From CAVHIG01 sp963636105 (GTDB taxonomy: Bacteria > Bacillota > Clostridia > Peptostreptococcales > Anaerovoracaceae): a stretch of DNA of 20,414 nucleotides. Location: assembly GCA_963636105.1 (NCBI GenBank), contig CAVHIG010000037.1:1-20414 (forward strand). The letters run 5' to 3'. Below the pieces are notes generated by a model. That model did no database searches. It was not told the origin of the DNA and saw only the letters and a program-made list of their open reading frames with translations. Numbering within the stretch: position 1 is the first letter of the stretch; each line of letters begins with the position of its first letter. Made by a program: the position numbers and the translations under genes. Below, piece after piece: positions 16,122-20,414 of the stretch.

Positions 16122-17342
16122 TTAGTGTTCTTCATAGGATTCGAGCAAAGAACGGCTATCCTCCTCGCTCAGGCTCTCCACGGACTTGAGCTTCCTTTGA
16201 ATGCTGCGCGTCCGCACGCCGATAAGCTTATCCAGGTCCTCATTTGCCTTATTTATGCGCTGCTGCGCGGATACAAGGACATCCCCGAATTTGTTGAATT
16301 CCGTCTTGACCGCTCCGAGCACCTCCCAAACCTGGCTCGAACGCTTTTGTATCGCAAGCGTCCTAAAGCCCATTTGCAGACTGCTCAAAAATGCCGCCAT
16401 TGTAGACGGACCCGCCAGATTTATCTTGTAGTCCCTTTGCAAAATCTCAATCATGCCCAGCCTGACAGCCTCCGCATACAGCCCTTCAGTCGGCAAAAAC
16501 ATCACAGCAAAATCCGTTGTATACGGCGGATCGATATACTTATCCCTTATAGTCTTTGCCTCAGCCTTCAAGGTGCGCTCAAGCTCCTTCAAAGCCGCCG
16601 CTATATTTTCCTGCTTTCCTTCCTCATAAGCGGCCGACAAGCGCGCATAGGTCTCCCCCGGAAACTTCGCGTCTATCGGAAGATATACGCATTCCTCACC
16701 ATCGCCCGGCAGCTTCACGGCAAATTCCACCCTATCCGCTGAGCCATGCTTTGTCGCGATATTCTCCGCATATTGCTCAGGCGTAAGTATCTGCTCAAGT
16801 ATAGCTCCGAGCTGAATCTCGCCAAGTATGCCCCGCGTCTTGACATTTGAAAGAACCTTCTTGAGATCGCCCACACCGTTTGCGAGATTTTGCATCTCAC
16901 CAAGCCCCTTGTATACCTGCTCAAGCCGCTCGCTGACAAGTCCAAAGGATCTCGAAAGTCTCTCCTCCAATGTGCTTTGCAGTTTCTCATCCACGGTCTG
17001 GCGCATTTTCTCAAGCTGCCTGTTATTATCCTCCGCAAGCAGCGCTATGCGGCTTTCCATAGTTTTCCTTATATTTTCCAGCTTTTGCTCGTTTTGCATC
17101 GCCATGTCCGTAAGCTGGCGATTTACAAGCATTATCGTCTCCTGCCGTGATTCTCTCACCTCTGCGGAAACGGCGTTTTCCATGCTTTTTACGGCGGCCG
17201 CGTTCTGTTCGAAGCCCTGCTTCATAAGGAGCTTTTCGGATTCGCCTCTTGCGGTCTGCTTTTTTATGGCGGCATTTTGAATTATGAGTACCAATAAAAG
17301 CACGATTATTATCAGCATGCCGCTGTATATGATAATGTCCAT
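16122..17342 (-). CDS. rmuC: DNA recombination protein RmuC homologue
   Basis: RmuC proteins limit recombination at inverted repeats and are predicted nucleases; the molecular activity is poorly known. The 406-residue product has an N-terminal membrane anchor (about 4-23) and a long coiled coil (about 30-150). The conserved RmuC domain (about 155-370) contains NVKTRGILGEIQLGAILEQIL, DAKFPGETY, KYIDPPYTTDFAVMFLPTEGLYAE and GPSTMAAFLSSLQMGFRTL-type blocks, given here as separate motifs. Length fits the family. AAGGA lies seven bases before the ATG. The LtaS-like gene ends 17 bases upstream. Confidence 0.93.
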   Translation of the reverse strand: MDIIIYSGMLIIIVLLLVLIIQNAAIKKQTARGESEKLLMKQGFEQNAAAVKSMENAVSAEVRESRQETIMLVNRQLTDMAMQNEQKLENIRKTMESRIALLAEDNNRQLEKMRQTVDEKLQSTLEERLSRSFGLVSERLEQVYKGLGEMQNLANGVGDLKKVLSNVKTRGILGEIQLGAILEQILTPEQYAENIATKHGSADRVEFAVKLPGDGEECVYLPIDAKFPGETYARLSAAYEEGKQENIAAALKELERTLKAEAKTIRDKYIDPPYTTDFAVMFLPTEGLYAEAVRLGMIEILQRDYKINLAGPSTMAAFLSSLQMGFRTLAIQKRSSQVWEVLGAVKTEFNKFGDVLVSAQQRINKANEDLDKLIGVRTRSIQRKLKSVESLSEEDSRSLLESYEEH

Positions 17343-17359
17343 TTTGGCTTCCTTCTTTT

Positions 17360-20170
17360 TTACTCGCTCAATGACCAGATATATGGGCTCTCCACGCCCG
17401 GCACATATACCTTTGTATATTTTTTAAGCTCGGCTATAAGCTCCGCGTTCTCAGGATCATTTGCGTCTTCCGCCTCCAAAAGCACTGCCCATGGCATCTT
17501 CGCGGCGACGCTCTTTATGAGCCTGTCCTCCGCCGTTCCCGCGGCAAGCTCCTTAGAAATATTCACTATCGCCTCGACATTTCCGCTATATTCCGAAAGG
17601 GAAGGAAACTCGACGATTATCCTGTCAATGAGGTCTTCATTTTCCTTTTTCATACATGTGAGGAACCATTCGCCACTTTTTTCCATGCTCGCCACAACAG
17701 TCACATCGCCATGCTGCTCCATCCACTCGGCAAGCTCCGTATGAGTCATCAAAATTTTGCCCGTGGCCTCATCGCGCATGATAGGCAGGCTCTCTTCGTT
17801 CCAGGTCACAGAAAATCTTATAGTCTTTGCCTGGTAGTGAGTTCCGTAATAGGTATTTTCTATCGCTTCTGCCGAATTTTTCCCTATGAGCTTTTCATCA
17901 GGATATCCGGCTTCGTAGATTTCAGTAGGATACGCGCGCTTAACATTCTTGCTGCCAGCCTCTGCCGTGCTGACTCCATCAAGATAGATGCTCCGAAGCG
18001 CGTCACTTTTCAATATATAGTCTGAGGTCATACATATGCTTACGGCCTTGAGATATTCGTCATAATAATCGTCTATAGCTACTTCCTTTTTTGTCTTGAG
18101 ATCCCATGCGCGGCTATTTTCAAAGACACCATCGCGCGACATTTCAAAGCCTATCTCATCGGTAAAGAAGGAACCGCGCGGCATATAGGTCTGCACTGCC
18201 GCAAAGCCCTCATCCTCAGTCAGGATGTTGTGCCCGAGGTAGATTGTATCGAGCTCGTCAAAGCCCAGAAGATAAGCCATTGTCGGCAAAAAGTCAAGCT
18301 GTCCGCCCGCGGTATGGACGATCTGCTGCACTTCCTTGTCTGCATTTGGAATGTGTATCACAAGCGGCACATTCATCATATCGTCGAAATCGTAGGTATG
18401 GCCGAGAAGCTTGGTCATCTGCGCATCCACCTCATCGCTGTGAGTAAGTCCCACATGATCGCCATAAATGGCAATTATGGAATTTTCATACAAGCCGGAT
18501 TTCTTCAGCTCCTCCAAAAACTGCCCGAGCGCCCAGTCAGTGTAGGATACGCTCTCAAGGTAGCTGCCCACCAGGGTACCCTCATCATCCGGCAAAAGCT
18601 CAAGAGTATAGAGATTTTCCGGAATATCAAAAGGATGATGATTCGAAAGCGAGATCAGGAAGCTATAAAACGGCTGGCTCATCCCCTCCATTATCTCCAC
18701 TGTCTGCGGATAAAATACGTGATCCGCTATACCCCAGCCGATCCACTGGCCTTCCTCATAGACTCCGCCTTTTGTCTTTGACTTCAAGCCCCCATAAAAT
18801 GTGCGGAAGCCGAGCCCCGGATACGCATCCTTTCGCGTCCAGAAATCAAGATCCTCATAAGCATGAAATACCGCCGTCTCGTAGCCCTGCTCGCTGAGCA
18901 GCACCGGAAGTCCGCGGAAATAATTACCCAAATATAGCTTATTCGTATAGCTTGACATAGATCCATATATGGAATTATTTGTCGCAAACTCCGCGTCCGA
19001 GGTATTTCCAAGACCCGTCTGGTGGTAATAATTGTCAAAATATATACTCTGATCCTCTATGAGCGAGTTCAAAACAGGCGTGATTTCCTGCCCGTTGTAT
19101 TCCCTATTTATTACAAAATTCTGGAAGGACTCAAGCTGTATCACTATGAGATTTCTTCCTTCTGCCACGCCAAAGAGAGGGCCGAGCTTTTCGATATCGT
19201 AATTGTCTTCAAAAGCGGAAAGGCCTCCCTTGTCCTCGTCTGTGCCTTTATTCAGGCCATTTTCGATGATGTCCTTTATATGATAAGTGATTATCTCCTG
19301 ATTCGAGACAGATTTTACCATTTTGTCTTCTGCGGGATTCATGACTATAAATGCCGCAAGTCCGATAAATAGTGCAAGGCAGACTAGCAGGTTCAAAAGC
19401 CACAGCAGTATCTTTCTTACCCTTGCGGAAACTGCGCTGCTTTCTGCTTTTCCGGCTTTTTCTGCATACTCCGGGCTCTTCCCGGTTTCGGCTGCAGGTG
19501 CTTTCTCTATCTTTTCTCCTGCAGACACTTCCTCTACATTCTCTGCTGAAGGTGCTTTCTCTAACTTCTCTGTGCGGCGCTCTCTATGCTTTTTCACCTG
19601 CCTTACGATCAGGCAGGCAAACACAAGCGCAGAATCCAAAAACATAAGGAAAAATTCAGGTTTTATGACTTCTTTTATGCTTGCTGTGATATCCCCGAGC
19701 ATCCCAGCAGAGCCCAAAAGATTTACAGAAAGATAGTTGTTGAAATAACTGCAATAGGTGACATCGCAAAACATCAATACAGACAGCGCAAGATAAAGCA
19801 CCGCCGATATCCACTTGCAGGAAAACATCTTGAAAAGCAAAAATACAAAGCAGCAGGTAAGTATGCATACAATATCAAAATTTGCGGACAGACCCACAAA
19901 GTCATAAAAGAATAACACCTTGAAAATCACCGCTATCCCTGCCAATATTCCAAGCAAACCATAGCACTCATAAAACTTCCTGTGCGGCCATGCTATATTT
20001 TTCTTGAGATTTTCCGGCTTTTCAACCTCAAAATCTTCCTTAGATTTACAACTACCGGCTTCAGGCGCAGCCTGCACCTTTTGAGACTTATTTTCTGCCT
20101 TTACAGGCTTTGCGATTTTACCTGAATTACTTGAATTATTCTTAGATCCTTTATTTTTCTTCTTACCCAT
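17360..20170 (-). CDS. LtaS-like lipoteichoic acid synthase with C-terminal extension
   Basis: LtaS enzymes polymerise glycerol phosphate from phosphatidylglycerol on the outer membrane face, releasing diacylglycerol. The 936-residue product starts with a Lys-rich tail (1-60). About four membrane helices (70-190) follow, then a charged EK/AP-rich linker (193-248) and a fifth helix (253-277). The sulfatase-fold catalytic domain spans roughly 335-720. Key sites are E347 in QLESFQ, the nucleophile-type T390 in HQTGLGNTSDAEF, the NHHPFD block and D571/H572 in YGDHVG. Residues about 730-936 exceed the usual LtaS length (about 650) and I do not recognise them. No protease site for ectodomain release was identified. 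AAAGG lies before the ATG and a good promoter is at 20220-20248. Making a different anionic polymer is possible. Confidence 0.9.
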   Translation of the reverse strand: MGKKKNKGSKNNSSNSGKIAKPVKAENKSQKVQAAPEAGSCKSKEDFEVEKPENLKKNIAWPHRKFYECYGLLGILAGIAVIFKVLFFYDFVGLSANFDIVCILTCCFVFLLFKMFSCKWISAVLYLALSVLMFCDVTYCSYFNNYLSVNLLGSAGMLGDITASIKEVIKPEFFLMFLDSALVFACLIVRQVKKHRERRTEKLEKAPSAENVEEVSAGEKIEKAPAAETGKSPEYAEKAGKAESSAVSARVRKILLWLLNLLVCLALFIGLAAFIVMNPAEDKMVKSVSNQEIITYHIKDIIENGLNKGTDEDKGGLSAFEDNYDIEKLGPLFGVAEGRNLIVIQLESFQNFVINREYNGQEITPVLNSLIEDQSIYFDNYYHQTGLGNTSDAEFATNNSIYGSMSSYTNKLYLGNYFRGLPVLLSEQGYETAVFHAYEDLDFWTRKDAYPGLGFRTFYGGLKSKTKGGVYEEGQWIGWGIADHVFYPQTVEIMEGMSQPFYSFLISLSNHHPFDIPENLYTLELLPDDEGTLVGSYLESVSYTDWALGQFLEELKKSGLYENSIIAIYGDHVGLTHSDEVDAQMTKLLGHTYDFDDMMNVPLVIHIPNADKEVQQIVHTAGGQLDFLPTMAYLLGFDELDTIYLGHNILTEDEGFAAVQTYMPRGSFFTDEIGFEMSRDGVFENSRAWDLKTKKEVAIDDYYDEYLKAVSICMTSDYILKSDALRSIYLDGVSTAEAGSKNVKRAYPTEIYEAGYPDEKLIGKNSAEAIENTYYGTHYQAKTIRFSVTWNEESLPIMRDEATGKILMTHTELAEWMEQHGDVTVVASMEKSGEWFLTCMKKENEDLIDRIIVEFPSLSEYSGNVEAIVNISKELAAGTAEDRLIKSVAAKMPWAVLLEAEDANDPENAELIAELKKYTKVYVPGVESPYIWSLSE

Positions 20171-20186
20171 TATAATTAACCCTTTT

Positions 20187-20222
20187 GTATGTAATAAAGC
20201 GTATGTATCAGTTTTAAAAACT
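20187..20222 (-). promoter_or_regulatory. direct repeat and palindrome around the LtaS-like start site
   Basis: GTATGTA occurs twice (20187-20193 and 20201-20207) in the leader. AGTTTTAAAAACT (20210-20222) is a 13-base palindrome overlapping the -10 element and the probable start point. It could bind a regulator, though AT-rich palindromes arise easily by chance. Confidence 0.25.
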
Positions 20223-20248
20223 ATACTTTATCAAATTATTTGTTACAA
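20220..20248 (-). promoter_or_regulatory. predicted promoter of the LtaS-like gene and right-hand run
   Basis: On the minus strand TTGTAA (20243-20248), a 17-base spacer and TATAGT (20220-20225, five of six matches) form a good sigma-A promoter. RNA would start near 20213, giving a leader of about 43 bases. Confidence 0.65.
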
Positions 20249-20266
20249 GGAAGATTTGGGGCGTTA

Positions 20267-20305
20267 GCTGTCTGCAGGCCCTTGTGACGAGCAGCTAGAG
20301 ACAGC
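20267..20305. repeat. short inverted repeat in the right-edge non-coding region
   Basis: GCTGTCT (20267-20273) and AGACAGC (20299-20305) are inverted copies. An alternative nested pair is TAGCTG with CAGCTA (20292-20297). It lies upstream of the LtaS-like promoter and beside the larger hairpin. Confidence 0.45.
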
Positions 20306-20316
20306 AAGCGATTCGA

Positions 20317-20400
20317 GCCAGGGTTTTGGCTGCTGCGAGCCTTTGGCACGGATTTTGCTCCGCAAAATCCGTGTGGACAAAGTCGCAGCCCAAAACCGGC
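20317..20400. repeat. long imperfect inverted repeat (hairpin), unassigned
   Basis: About 34 base pairs form in five segments over 84 bases: GCC/GGC, GGTTTTGG/CCAAAACC, CTGCGA/TCGCAG, CTTTG/CAAAG, and a perfect 12-bp inner stem CACGGATTTTGC/GCAAAATCCGTG with loop TCC. No T-run follows on either strand, so it is not a standard terminator. It may be an extragenic repeat element or a structured RNA. No gene is seen from 20249 to 20414. The window may end here because the element is multi-copy, but that is a guess. Confidence 0.65.
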
Positions 20401-20414
20401 GAGATGAGCTTAGC

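Noticed and set aside
20317..20400. The right-edge hairpin as a terminator
   Set aside because: Neither strand has a T-run after the stem, and the hairpin has several internal loops.
1..20414. CRISPR arrays, insertion sequences, phage genes, toxin-antitoxin or defence systems
   Set aside because: No regularly spaced repeats, transposase or integrase motifs or defence-type domains were seen; nearly all coding space is filled by recognised housekeeping genes.

Overview
The window looks like a piece (possibly a whole contig) of a draft genome from a Gram-positive, endospore-lineage Firmicute. The best guess is class Clostridia, perhaps Lachnospiraceae-like; this is inferred from gene content and not from any search. 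The clues are a SpoIID-type sporulation protein downstream of ruvB, an ArgR-RecN pair, an LtaS-type lipoteichoic acid synthase, an HD-domain CCA-adding enzyme and strong AGGAGG ribosome binding sites. Base composition is moderate, with many AT-rich spacers. A run of ten N (8876-8885) inside recN marks a scaffold gap. Coding density is very high, nearly all genes are housekeeping, and I see no phage, insertion sequence, CRISPR array or toxin-antitoxin module.

Left block (minus strand, read from 7750 down to 90): ruvC, an EFR1-type flavodoxin/ferredoxin protein, ruvA, ruvB, spoIID, a homodimeric-type ABC exporter and queA. Holliday-junction processing (RuvABC) is combined with a sporulation peptidoglycan hydrolase and the tRNA queuosine enzyme QueA. 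The EFR1 and ABC genes interrupt what is otherwise a familiar clostridial order (ruvC-ruvA-ruvB-spoIID-queA).

Middle: argR and recN are the only plus-strand genes (7926-10114). Between ruvC and argR lie two face-to-face promoters that overlap a perfect 16-bp palindrome, ACAAACATATGTTTGT, which matches the Gram-positive LexA (DinR) box at 13 of 14 positions. The palindrome sits in the spacer of the predicted ruvC promoter and just downstream of the predicted argR-recN -10 element. One repressor site could therefore govern recombination repair genes on both sides.

Right block (minus strand, read from 20170 down to 10116): an LtaS-like lipoteichoic acid synthase with a long C-terminal extension, rmuC, a metallophosphoesterase, deoB, pdp (pyrimidine-nucleoside phosphorylase), a diacylglycerol kinase-family protein, tRNA-Ser(CGA) with its own promoter and terminator, a short remnant of a response-regulator receiver domain, and the CCA-adding enzyme. 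Pdp and DeoB act in sequence in deoxyribonucleoside salvage. The diacylglycerol kinase could recycle the diacylglycerol released by the LtaS-type enzyme. The right edge (20249-20414) has no gene but holds a long imperfect hairpin.
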